DNA of 64,000 nt, from NCBI RefSeq assembly GCF_900129495.1, contig NZ_FQVX01000003.1:310001-374000 (forward strand), in the 5' to 3' direction. A program made the position numbers and the translations under genes. This document shows, in pieces, positions 44,101 through 51,180 of the stretch. Every line of letters begins with the position of its first letter. Position 1 is the stretch's first letter. Origin of the DNA: Geodermatophilus nigrescens (GTDB lineage: Bacteria; Actinomycetota; Actinomycetes; Mycobacteriales; Geodermatophilaceae). The notes below the pieces were generated by a model that worked only from the letters and a program-made list of their open reading frames with translations, was not told the origin of the DNA and did not search any database.

Positions 44101-45149
44101 CCGTCGTCGTCCCGCCGGACGCCTGGCAGCCGGCGCAGGTCCCCGGCCACCTGCGCGCGACCTTCCGCGTGGTCGACGACCGGCAGCGCGCGCTGGCCAC
44201 CGGCAAGGACCTGCAGGCGCTGCGCCGCGAGGTCGCCCCGCAGGCGCGGGCGAGCCTCGCCGCGGCCGCCTCCGACGTCGAGCGCACCGGGCTGACGGCC
44301 TGGACGATCGGCGAGCTGCCGCGCACCGTCGAGGTGCGGCGCGGCGGGCACGCGGTCACCGCGTACCCGGCGCTGGTCGACGAGGGCGCCACCGTCGGCG
44401 TGCGGGTCGTCTCCACCGAGGCGGAGGCCGCGCGCCTGTCCTGGCGCGGCTCCCGCCGGCTGCTCGTGCTCGTGGCGGGCTCGCCCACCCGGCAGGTGGT
44501 CAAGGGGCTGTCACCGAGGAGCCGGCTGGCCCTGCAGTTCAACCCCGACGGCGAGATCCCGGCGCTGGTCGACGACTGCGTCGACGCCGCCGCCGACGAG
44601 TTGGTCGCCGCCGCGGGCGGGCCGCCGCGCGACGGGGCGGCCTTCGCCGCGCTGGTCGCGACGGCGAAGGAGCAGCTGCTGCCGCTCACCCAGGACGCCG
44701 TCCGGCGGGTCGAGGCGGTGCTCACCCAGGCCCGCGAGGTCGCCGTCGCGATCGGCGCGGCGCCCGGCCGGCGGGTGCCCGAGGCGGCCGTCGCCGACCT
44801 GCGCCGGCAGATGGGCGGCCTGCTGCACCGCGGCTTCGTCGCCGACGCCGGGCGGCGGCGGCTGCCCGACCTGGTCCGCTACCTGAAGGCCATGGCGTAC
44901 CGGCTGGAGAAGCTGCCGGCCAACGCGGTGCGCGACGCCCTCTGGACGGACCAGGTCGCCGCCGTGACCGCCGAGTACGAGCAGCTGCGCCGCGAGGTGC
45001 CGCCCACCGGCGCCCCCGACGACCCGGTCACCCGCATCCGGTGGATGGTCGAGGAGCTGCGCGTCGGGCTGTTCGCGCAGCAGATCGGCACGCCCCGTCC
45101 GGTGTCGGAGCAGCGGCTCTACAAGGCGATCGACGCGCTCACGGCGTAG
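41190..45149 (+). CDS. hrpA: DEAH-box RNA helicase HrpA
   Basis: 1319 residues from ATG 41190; the open frame continues upstream but lacks a ribosome site. Helicase motifs: I GETGSGKTTQLPKIAL (about 101), Ia TQPRRIAA, II DEAH (about 198), III SATID, V VATNVAET-like LATNVAETSLT, VI QRSGRCGR. It continues with the HA2/ratchet region, an OB-fold and the long HrpA-specific C-terminal part (about 650-1319), including YGIPLVVGRRVQYGSIDPVVSRELFIRHALVQGEW. HrpA acts on stalled ribosomes or mRNA processing with ATP. No operon partner; it converges with an HTH gene. Confidence 0.95.
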   Translation: MEPSTAVTATLPDLRSRLAALTLEDEHRLGRRLEGLRRTRDAAARERALERITADVVAAEERIARRRAAVPAVTYPEGLPVSARRDDIAAALRESQVVVVAGETGSGKTTQLPKIALELGRGVRGRIGHTQPRRIAARTVAERIAEELETPLGGAVGWKVRFTDQVGDATSVKLMTDGVLLAEIAHDRLLRQYDTIIVDEAHERSLTIDFLLGYLAQLLPRRPDLKVVITSATIDVERIAKHFGLDGAEVPVVEVSGRTYPVEVRYRPVVDPDDPDADPDRDQVTAIGDAVEELAAEGPGDVLVFLAGEREIRDAADVLTERFPGTEVLPLYSRLSAADQHRVFQPHTGRRIVLATNVAETSLTVPGIRYVVDPGTARISRYSARTKVQRLPIEPISQASARQRSGRCGRVADGIAIRLYTEEDFEGRPEYTDPEILRTSLASVLLQMAALDLGAVEDFPFVDPPDRRAVTDGRALLEELGALEDGRLTDTGRALAQLPLDPRLGRMVVEADRRGVLEEVLVIAAGLTIQDPRERPAEHQQAADQMHARFADEHSDFLALLNLWRYLTGQQDALSGSQFRKTVKREFLHYVRIREWQDLHGQLRGTARRLGMTVGALAAEPDERGVSTALLAGLLSQVGLQLEEKRKDGDRRRGGREYLGARGARFVIAPGTPLARKPPRWVVAAELVETSRLFARTVARVDPEDVERLAGHLVSREYSEPRWDARRGSVVATERVTLYGIPLVVGRRVQYGSIDPVVSRELFIRHALVQGEWTTHHRFWADNQRALERVAELEERARRRDIRVDDETLFELYDARVPADVVSTRHFDRWWKTARQRTPDLLTLTPEMLTDAAAAGQVRAEDFPDEVPLTQGLTLPLSYAFAPGAPEDGVTVDVPLAVLDSVVEQTSGESLAFTVPGLREELVTALLRTLPKQLRRALVPIPDRVREVLPRIAPTEPLLPALERELRRAAAVVVPPDAWQPAQVPGHLRATFRVVDDRQRALATGKDLQALRREVAPQARASLAAAASDVERTGLTAWTIGELPRTVEVRRGGHAVTAYPALVDEGATVGVRVVSTEAEAARLSWRGSRRLLVLVAGSPTRQVVKGLSPRSRLALQFNPDGEIPALVDDCVDAAADELVAAAGGPPRDGAAFAALVATAKEQLLPLTQDAVRRVEAVLTQAREVAVAIGAAPGRRVPEAAVADLRRQMGGLLHRGFVADAGRRRLPDLVRYLKAMAYRLEKLPANAVRDALWTDQVAAVTAEYEQLRREVPPTGAPDDPVTRIRWMVEELRVGLFAQQIGTPRPVSEQRLYKAIDALTA

Positions 45150-45162
45150 ACCGCCCCGGCGC

Positions 45163-45597
45163 TCAGGCCGGGGGCGCGGCGTCCGGGTCCGGCACGGGGT
45201 CCGACGCCGGCTCGCGCAGCAGCGCGGAGATGCGCTGCCGGGTGACGCCGAACAGGGCGGCGATGCGGTTGATGCTCACCTGCTCGTCCTGCAGGGCGCG
45301 GGCCTGCGCGCGGCGCCAGGCCGAGCCCGCGCCCGCGAGGGCCGACAGCACCGTGGTGATCCGCTCGACGACCAGCGGCCGGGCCTCGGCGCTGACGATG
45401 TCGAGCCACGCCCGCCCGGTGCGGCGCTCGGCCAGCAGGAGCTCGGCGCGCTCGCGCGCGCCCTGCAGCTCGACGGCGCAGCGGTCGATCTCGCGCACCA
45501 GGTCCTGCAGCGCGGCCAGCGCGGTGTCCCGCTCGCGCCCGTCGTCCTGCGGTCCGGTCTGCTCCGGCTCCACCGGAAGCTGCTGCGGTCCTGCCAC
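45163..45597 (-). CDS. Small HTH protein, unrecognised family
   Basis: 144 residues from GTG 45597, with GGGAGGA 5-6 nt upstream. Residues 25-100 form long helices (RERDTALAALQDLVREIDRCAVELQGARERAELLLAERRTG), then a C-terminal helix-turn-helix (about 108-128: VSINRIAALFGVTRQRISALL), the arrangement of a site-specific DNA binder. No ligand domain. The promoter region carries three TTGC-containing motifs, consistent with autoregulation. Downstream it converges with hrpA. I know of similar orphan HTH proteins in actinobacteria but no named family. Confidence 0.7.
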   Translation of the reverse strand: MAGPQQLPVEPEQTGPQDDGRERDTALAALQDLVREIDRCAVELQGARERAELLLAERRTGRAWLDIVSAEARPLVVERITTVLSALAGAGSAWRRAQARALQDEQVSINRIAALFGVTRQRISALLREPASDPVPDPDAAPPA

Positions 45598-45642
45598 GGT
45601 CGTCCTCCCGCGTCCTCCCCGGCGGTCTGCTCCACCGGGAAC

Positions 45643-45711
45643 GGTTGCACACTACCTTGTTGAACGGCCGTTGCGTGCAACACGCGTGACACGCAAGGGG
45701 TGGTTGCACAC
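45643..45711. promoter_or_regulatory. Repeated operator-like motifs
   Basis: GGTTGCACAC occurs at 45643-45652 and again at 45702-45711, with a related palindromic GTTGCGTGCAAC at 45670-45681 between them. The array fills the divergent spacer between the HTH gene and the RsbW-like gene. Confidence 0.6.
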
Positions 45712-45800
45712 CGGCCGCCGACCTGGGAGGGTCGTCCCCGATCCGATAGCGCACAACCGAGACTGCTCCGTGTCGGTCCGGCGCCGTTCCAGGGAGACCG

Positions 45801-46193
45801 ATGTCGACGCTCACCGCCCGGGTGGACCTGCCACCGTCCCCCCGGAGCGTGCCCGTGGCGCGCCACGTCGCACGGGAGGTGCTGCGCGCCTGGCGGGCCC
45901 CGCAGGACGCGGGCGACGTCGAGCTGCTGGTCACCGAGCTCGTGGCCAACGTCGTCGACCACGTCGAGGGGGAGGCCGTGCTCTCCCTGGAGCTCGAGTA
46001 CTCCGACGGCTGGCTGCGGGTCGCCGTCGCCGACGGCAGCGCCGTCCGCCCTGTGGTGGGCGAGCTGCGCGGCGACCAGCCGCGCGGCCGCGGCATGCAG
46101 ATCGTCGCGGCCATCGCCGACGACTGGGGCGTCGAGGACGCCGGCGACGGCAAGCGGGTGTGGTTCGTCCTGGACTCCCGGTCGGCGGGCTGA
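45801..46193 (+). CDS. RsbW-like ATP-binding anti-sigma/regulatory protein
   Basis: 130 residues, GGGAG before the ATG. Bergerat-fold ATPase: N-box ELLVTELVANVVDHV, G1-like VAVADGSAVRP, G2-like QPRGRGMQIVAAIADDWGV. This is the compact histidine kinase-like ATPase of the anti-sigma factor group (RsbW/SpoIIAB) widespread in actinobacteria. It may phosphorylate an anti-anti-sigma factor or bind a sigma factor; neither gene is adjacent. The DG motif reads VADGS rather than DxGxG, a variant. It diverges from the small HTH gene across the repeated motifs. Confidence 0.85.
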   Translation: MSTLTARVDLPPSPRSVPVARHVAREVLRAWRAPQDAGDVELLVTELVANVVDHVEGEAVLSLELEYSDGWLRVAVADGSAVRPVVGELRGDQPRGRGMQIVAAIADDWGVEDAGDGKRVWFVLDSRSAG

Positions 46194-46269
46194 GACGCAC
46201 CGCGCGTTTGCCCCGGCGGCTCCCCGGGGAGGGCTGGGGAGACCGATGCCGTCCGACGGAGGAGACGTG

Positions 46270-46443
46270 ATGAGCGAGCCCACCAGCCACACCGAGGCAG
46301 CCGGCGAGGGCCTGTCCGACGAGGAGATGGTGGAGGCCGTCGCCGACCAGACCGACAGCGCCTCCGGTCACGCCTACAAGGCGGGCAAGGACTGGGACGG
46401 CGACGCGAGCCAGGCCCCCGAGCCGTCCGACACCGACCAGTAG
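46270..46443 (+). CDS. Small acidic protein (57 aa)
   Basis: ATG 46270 chosen for GGAGGAG 5 nt upstream. MSEPTSHTEAAGEGLSDEEMVEAV continues into an acidic, Ser/Gly/Asp-rich disordered sequence with one basic patch (AYKAGKDWDGDA). No fold recognised. Such small acidic proteins are common near stress regulators; it follows the RsbW-like gene by 76 nt. Followed by a 13-bp hairpin. Function unknown. Confidence 0.65.
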   Translation: MSEPTSHTEAAGEGLSDEEMVEAVADQTDSASGHAYKAGKDWDGDASQAPEPSDTDQ

Positions 46444-46457
46444 GTCCTGCGACACTG

Positions 46458-46487
46458 CCTCCCGCCCGGCGAGCGCCGGGCGGGAGG
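46458..46487 (+). terminator. Hairpin: terminator overlapping the next gene's ribosome site
   Basis: CCTCCCGCCCGGC and its exact complement (13 bp) flank a GAGC loop. The ribosome site GGGAGG of the P450 gene (46482-46487) is the end of the right arm, so the same structure may end the upstream message and hide the P450 site. Confidence 0.75.
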
Positions 46488-46492
46488 TGCCC

Positions 46493-47848
46493 ATGACGAC
46501 GACGTCCCCGCGCCCGGCCCCGGCCGTCCCCGCCGAGCCGCCGCGGTCGCCGCTGCTGCGCCCGGTGCGCACCGCGGCCCGCTACGCCGTGCGGCACGGC
46601 CTCCCGGCGGTGTACCTCTCCCGGGCCGCCCGCCGCGGCGACCCCCTCGCCCGCCTCCTGCGCGACCCGGCCGCCCGCCAGGACCCGTACGCCCTCCACG
46701 AGCGGCTACGCGACCGCGGGCCGGTCACCGCCGGCGCGCTCGGCCCGGTCACCACCTCGCACGCCGTGGCCGCCGCCGTGCTGCGCTCCGACGCCGCCGG
46801 CGTGGGCTGGGACCGCTCGCAGGCGCCGGCACCCATCCGCTGGGCCCTGCGGCTGGGCGACGAGCTCGACGCCACGGGCGTGGCCGAGCCGCCGTCGATG
46901 CTGGTCACCGACCCGCCCGACCACACCCGCTTCCGCCGCCTGGTCGGCCGCGCCTTCACCCCGCGCGCCACGCTCGCCTCCGCGCCGATGGTCCGGCGCA
47001 CCGCCGAGGCGCTGCTCGACGACCTCGCCGGCCGCGACGGCGTCGTCGACCTCGTCGGCGCCTACGCCGCGCAGCTGCCGGTGCTCGTCATCGCCGACCT
47101 GCTCGCCGTCCCCGCCGACCGGCGCGAGGACTTCCTGCGCTGGGGCGCCGCGGCCGCCGCCACCCTCGACGCCGGCCTGTCCCCGCGCCGCTACCTCGCC
47201 GCGGAGCGCGGGCTGCGCGCCATGCACGCCTTCCTGCGCGGCCACTTCGCCCGGCTGCGCGCCGACCCCGGCGACGACCTGGTCAGCCGCCTGGTCACGC
47301 TGGACGGCGACGAGGCGCTGAGCGAGCGCGAGCTGCACGCCACCGTGATGCTGCTGCTCGGCGCCGGCTTCGAGACGACGGTCAACCTGCTCGGCAACGC
47401 CGTCGTGCTGCTCGACGCCCACCGCGACCAGTGGGACGCGCTGCGGGAGGACCCCGCCGGCTGGGACGGCGCCGTCGAGGAGGTGCTGCGCGCCGACAGC
47501 CCCGTGCAGCTCACCGGCCGCAGCCTGACCCGGGACGCGGAGTTCGCCGGCGTCCCGCTGCCGGCCGGTACCCGCGTCACCGTGCTGCTCGGCGCGGCGA
47601 ACCGCGACCCCGCCGTCTTCGCCGACCCGGCGCGGTTCGACGTCACCCGCCCCAACGCCCGCGACCACCTGGCCTTCTCCGGCGGCGTCCACTACTGCCT
47701 GGGCGCCGGGCTGGCCCGCCTGGAGGGCACCGTGGGCCTGCAGGTGCTCACCGAGCGCTTCCCGCGGCTGCGGGTGGCCGGGACGCCGGTGCGCCGCGAC
47801 CTGCGGACGCTGCGCGGCTTCGAGACCCTGCCGGTCGCGCTGCGCTGA
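46493..47848 (+). CDS. Cytochrome P450 (second paralogue)
   Basis: 451 residues from ATG 46493 (GGGAGG 5 nt upstream; GTG 46487 is less well placed). Heme loop FSGGVHYCLGAGLAR, ExxR in EEVLRADSP, I-helix LLGAGFETTVN. The same Glu variant in the I-helix and the shared PPSMLVTDPPDHTRFRRLVGRAF stretch mark it as a paralogue of the P450 at 18600. No redox partner gene nearby. Converges with cysN, where TGACCCCGGGTCA contains both stop codons in one palindrome. Substrate unknown. Confidence 0.93.
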   Translation: MTTTSPRPAPAVPAEPPRSPLLRPVRTAARYAVRHGLPAVYLSRAARRGDPLARLLRDPAARQDPYALHERLRDRGPVTAGALGPVTTSHAVAAAVLRSDAAGVGWDRSQAPAPIRWALRLGDELDATGVAEPPSMLVTDPPDHTRFRRLVGRAFTPRATLASAPMVRRTAEALLDDLAGRDGVVDLVGAYAAQLPVLVIADLLAVPADRREDFLRWGAAAAATLDAGLSPRRYLAAERGLRAMHAFLRGHFARLRADPGDDLVSRLVTLDGDEALSERELHATVMLLLGAGFETTVNLLGNAVVLLDAHRDQWDALREDPAGWDGAVEEVLRADSPVQLTGRSLTRDAEFAGVPLPAGTRVTVLLGAANRDPAVFADPARFDVTRPNARDHLAFSGGVHYCLGAGLARLEGTVGLQVLTERFPRLRVAGTPVRRDLRTLRGFETLPVALR

Positions 47849-47855
47849 CCCCGGG

Positions 47856-49166
47856 TCAGTGGGGGACGAGCATCCCGGCGCCGACGGTGGCGTTGGTGGC
47901 CTCGTCGACGAGGATGAACCGGCCCGTGGCGCGGTTGTGCGTGTAGTCGTCGACGAACAGCGGCTGGGTGGTGCGCAGCCGCACCCGGCCGATGTCGTTG
48001 AGGCCGAGCTCGCCGGCCTCCTCCTCGTGGTCGAGGGTGTTGACGTCGAGCCGGTGCACGACCTCCTTGACCATCGCGCGCACCGACCGGGTGGTGTGCT
48101 TGACCGCCAGGCGCTGCCGGGGGCGCAGCGGCTCCTCGGCCATCCAGCAGACCAGTGCGTCGAGGTCCTGGGTGGCCTCCGGGCCGCCGTCGGGGCCGCA
48201 GAGCATGTCGCCGCGGGACACGTCGAGGTCGTCGGCGAGGCGCACGGTCACCGACATGGGCGGGACGGCGACGTCGACCGGGCCGCGCGGGCCGTCGATG
48301 CCGGCGATCGTCGTCGTCCGGCCGGACGGCAGGACCGCCACCGCGTCGCCGGGCCGCAGCACGCCGCTGGCCACCGTGCCGGCGTAGCCGCGGTAGTCGT
48401 GGAACGCGTCGGACTGCGGGCGGATGACGTACTGCACGGGGAAGCGGACGTCGGTGAGGTTGGCGTCGCCGGCCACCTCGACCGACTCGAGGTGCTCGAG
48501 CAGCGACGGGCCGTCGTACCAGGGGGCGGCGTCGGAGCGGGTGACGACGTTGTCGCCGCGCAGCGCCGAGACCGGCACGACGGTCAGGTCGGGGACGTGC
48601 AGGCGCGCGGCGAAGGCGCGGAACTCGTCGCGGATCGCCTCGAACACCTCCTGCGACCAGTCGACGAGGTCCATCTTGTTCACCGCGACCACCAGGTGCG
48701 GCACCCGCAGCAGCGCGGCGAGGTAGGCGTGTCGGCGGCTCTGCTCGAGGATCCCCTTGCGGGCGTCGACCAGCACGATCGCGAGGTCGGCGGTCGAGGC
48801 GCCGGTGACCATGTTGCGCGTGTACTGCACGTGCCCCGGGGTGTCGGCGAGGACGAACGTGCGCCGCGGGGTGCTGAAGTACCGGTAGGCGACGTCGATG
48901 GTGATGCCCTGCTCCCGCTCGGCGCGCAGGCCGTCGGTGAGCAGCGCCAGGTCGACGTAGTCGCCGCGGCTGGCGCGCTCGATCGCCGCGTACTGGTCCT
49001 CGAAGACGGCCTTGCTGTCGAACAGCAGGCGGCCGATGAGCGTGCTCTTGCCGTCGTCGACCGAGCCGGCCGTGGCGATGCGGGCGATGTCCCGGCGGGC
49101 CGTCGCGATCTCTGCCGCCTGCTCGGCGGCAGCGGAGTGGACGTCGACGGCGGGCAGGTCGGACAT
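47856..49166 (-). CDS. cysN: Sulfate adenylyltransferase subunit 1 (GTPase)
   Basis: 436 residues from ATG 49166; an in-frame ATG 3 codons upstream is possible. GTPase motifs: GSVDDGKSTLIGRLL (P-loop), GITIDVAYRYF (switch I), DTPGHVQYTRNM (G3), NKMDLVDW (G4). The C-terminal beta-barrel domains follow (VTVRLADDLDVSRGDMLCG). With CysD it drives ATP + sulfate to APS, using GTP hydrolysis. No CysC (APS kinase) domain is fused at the C-terminus, unlike in mycobacterial CysNC. A plus-strand gene lies between cysD and cysN. Confidence 0.93.
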   Translation of the reverse strand: MSDLPAVDVHSAAAEQAAEIATARRDIARIATAGSVDDGKSTLIGRLLFDSKAVFEDQYAAIERASRGDYVDLALLTDGLRAEREQGITIDVAYRYFSTPRRTFVLADTPGHVQYTRNMVTGASTADLAIVLVDARKGILEQSRRHAYLAALLRVPHLVVAVNKMDLVDWSQEVFEAIRDEFRAFAARLHVPDLTVVPVSALRGDNVVTRSDAAPWYDGPSLLEHLESVEVAGDANLTDVRFPVQYVIRPQSDAFHDYRGYAGTVASGVLRPGDAVAVLPSGRTTTIAGIDGPRGPVDVAVPPMSVTVRLADDLDVSRGDMLCGPDGGPEATQDLDALVCWMAEEPLRPRQRLAVKHTTRSVRAMVKEVVHRLDVNTLDHEEEAGELGLNDIGRVRLRTTQPLFVDDYTHNRATGRFILVDEATNATVGAGMLVPH

Positions 49167-49257
49167 GGCCCCCATCGTCCCAGCCGCGACACGCGGCGCC
49201 GCGAGCGGGGACGCTGGTGTGAGCGGCGCCACCGGGCGCCCGCGGGGAGGAGCCGCA

Positions 49258-49488
49258 GTGGGCGGTCTGGTGTTCCTGGTGCCGGTGCTGCTGGTCGTCG
49301 TCGCCGGCTACTCGGTGGGCTACGTCGTGGCCGAGGCGCTCGGCGTGGGCGCGCCGGAGGCGGTGGGGTGGCCGGCGGGCCTCCTGCTGCTCGCCGTCAC
49401 CGTCGTCGTCCTGCTGCGCCGGTACCGCAGGCGGGCGCGGGCTAGAAGTAGCCCTCCTTCTTCCGGTCCTCCATCGCGGCGTCGCTGA
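49258..49488 (+). CDS. Small membrane protein embedded in the cysDN operon
   Basis: 76 residues, GTG 49258 preceded by GGGGAGGAG (7 nt spacing). Two hydrophobic helices (about 2-22, VLLVVVAGYSVGYVVAEAL, and 36-52, WPAGLLLLAVTVVVLL), then a strongly basic tail (RRYRRRARARSS). It runs opposite to cysD and cysN, and its 3' end overlaps that of cysD by 47 nt. Reality rests on the ribosome site and helix pattern; the Arg-rich tail is partly dictated by the cysD codons beneath. Function unknown. Confidence 0.5.
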   Translation: MGGLVFLVPVLLVVVAGYSVGYVVAEALGVGAPEAVGWPAGLLLLAVTVVVLLRRYRRRARARSSPPSSGPPSRRR

Positions 49489-50368
49489 CCTTGTCGTCGC
49501 CGCGGGTGGCGCCGCGCTCGGTCAGCCGGGTCACCGCGATCTCGGCGATGACCTCCTCGACCGTCGTCGCCCGCGAGCGGACCGCCGCGGTGAGGTTGGC
49601 GTCGCCGACGGTCCGGTAGCGGACGGTCTCGCGGGTCACCTGCTCGCCCTCGCGCGGGCGGACGAACTCGTTGACGGCGTAGAGCATCCCCTGCCGCTCG
49701 ACGACCTCGCGCTCCTGCGCCAGGTACAGCGGCGGGATCGCGATGCCCTCCTGCGCGATGTACTGCCAGATGTCGAGCTCGGTCCAGTTCGACAGCGGGA
49801 ACACCCGGATCGACTCGCCGAGGTGGATCCGGCCGTTGTAGAGGTCCCACAGCTCCGGCCGCTGGTTCTTCGGGTCCCACTGGCCGAACTCGTCGCGGAA
49901 GCTGAACACCCGCTCCTTGGCCCGCGCTTTGTCCTCGTCGCGGCGGGCGCCGCCGAACAGGGCGGTGAACCCGTGCTCCTCGACCGCCTCGAGCAGCACC
50001 GGCGTCTGGATGCGGTTGCGCGAGCCGTTGGGCTCCTCGCGCACCAGCCCGCGGGCCATCGCGTCGGGCACCGAGGCGACGACGAGCTCCACGCCGAGCT
50101 CGGCCACCCGCTTGTCGCGGAACTCGAGCACGTCGGGGAAGTTCAGCCCGGTGTCGACGTGCATCACCGGGAACGGGATGCGCGCCGGGGCGAACGCCTT
50201 GCGGGCGAGCTCCAGCATGACGATGGAGTCCTTGCCGCCGGAGAACAGCAGCACCGGGCGTTCGAGCTCGGCGGCCACCTCGCGGATGACGTGGATCGAC
50301 TCGGCCTCGAGGGTCTCCAGCTGGGTGAGCCGGTGGGCGGGGGTCGTCACGTCCCCAGTGTCCGTCAC
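49442..50368 (-). CDS. cysD: Sulfate adenylyltransferase subunit 2
   Basis: 308 residues from GTG 50368 (overlaps the cysQ stop as GTGA; GTG 50350 is alternative). PP-loop SGGKDSIVMLEL near residue 45, then MHVDTGLNFPDVLEFRD, ALFGGARRDEDKARAKERVFSFRD and IRVFPLSNWTELDIWQYI, all hallmarks of CysD. It forms APS from ATP and sulfate together with CysN. Placed between cysQ and cysN on the same strand; the gap to cysN (275 nt) is unusual and holds an opposing small gene. Confidence 0.95.
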   Translation of the reverse strand: MTDTGDVTTPAHRLTQLETLEAESIHVIREVAAELERPVLLFSGGKDSIVMLELARKAFAPARIPFPVMHVDTGLNFPDVLEFRDKRVAELGVELVVASVPDAMARGLVREEPNGSRNRIQTPVLLEAVEEHGFTALFGGARRDEDKARAKERVFSFRDEFGQWDPKNQRPELWDLYNGRIHLGESIRVFPLSNWTELDIWQYIAQEGIAIPPLYLAQEREVVERQGMLYAVNEFVRPREGEQVTRETVRYRTVGDANLTAAVRSRATTVEEVIAEIAVTRLTERGATRGDDKVSDAAMEDRKKEGYF

Positions 50369-51099
50369 GTCGTGCCGCGGACGGCGGCCAGGAGGTCCGC
50401 GGCCAGCTCCGGCCGGCACACCAGCAGGTCGGGCAGCGACGGGTCGGGCTCGTTGTAGCGCAGCGGCGACCCGTCCAGCCGCAGCGCGGTCAGGCCCGCG
50501 GCCAGGGCGACGGCGACCGGCGCCGCGGAGTCCCACTGGTACATCCCGCCGGCGTGCACGTAGGCGTCGACCTCGCCGCGCACCACCGCGGTGACCTTGT
50601 AGCCGGCCGACCCCAGGGGCACGAGCTCGCCGCCGACCGCGGCCGCCGCGGCGTCCGCCTGCGCGGGCGGGCGGGTGCGGCTGACCGCGATCCGGGGCGC
50701 CCGCGCGACGGCGGCGGGCAGGGCCGGCGCCGGGTCGGTGACCAGCACCTCGCCGGCGGCGGGCAGCGCCACGGCCGCGGCGGTCAGCGTCCCGGCTCCC
50801 CACAGCGCCACGTGCACGGCGAAGTCGGACCGGTCCGTCTCGCCGTACTCGCGGGTGCCGTCGAGCGGGTCGACGATCCACACCCGCCCGGCCTCCAGGC
50901 GGCTGCGGTCGTCGGCGGCCTCCTCGCTGAACACGACGTCGTCGGGCCGGTGCACGGCGAGGACCCCGGCGATGGCCTCCTGCGCGGCCGCGTCCCCGGC
51001 GTCGCCGAGCGCCCGCCCGGTCAGCCCGCCGGCCCGCAGCTCCACCAGCACGTCCGCGGCGGCCCGGGCGGCGGCCGCGGCCACCTCGACGTCCCTCAC
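50365..51099 (-). CDS. cysQ: 3'(2'),5'-bisphosphate nucleotidase
   Basis: 244 residues from GTG 51099, with GGAGG upstream. Inositol-monophosphatase-like metal sites: VVFSEEAADD (Glu pair near residue 58), WIVDPLDGTREYGE (DPLDGT near residue 77) and YQWDSAAPVAVALAAG (WDSAA motif). It removes the 3' phosphate of PAP formed in sulfur assimilation. Overlap with cysD and position first in the cys run fit that role. The preceding gene, a histidine kinase, ends 81 nt upstream on the same strand. Confidence 0.9.
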   Translation of the reverse strand: MRDVEVAAAAARAAADVLVELRAGGLTGRALGDAGDAAAQEAIAGVLAVHRPDDVVFSEEAADDRSRLEAGRVWIVDPLDGTREYGETDRSDFAVHVALWGAGTLTAAAVALPAAGEVLVTDPAPALPAAVARAPRIAVSRTRPPAQADAAAAAVGGELVPLGSAGYKVTAVVRGEVDAYVHAGGMYQWDSAAPVAVALAAGLTALRLDGSPLRYNEPDPSLPDLLVCRPELAADLLAAVRGTT

Positions 51100-51180
51100 C
51101 GGGCACCTCCGCGGACGGGCGCGTCGCCCGGGTCGGCGACCGGGGCCGTCAGCGCGGGGTCGGAGGGGCTGCCCTCGGCG

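Noticed and set aside
40788-44351. 1187-codon minus-strand frame across hrpA
   Set aside because: hrpA shows every helicase motif on the plus strand; the antisense frame is compositionally biased and runs through the MarR region.
47846-47858. Palindrome TGACCCCGGGTCA as an operator
   Set aside because: It consists of the two converging stop codons and a few bases; more simply a chance overlap or small terminator stem.
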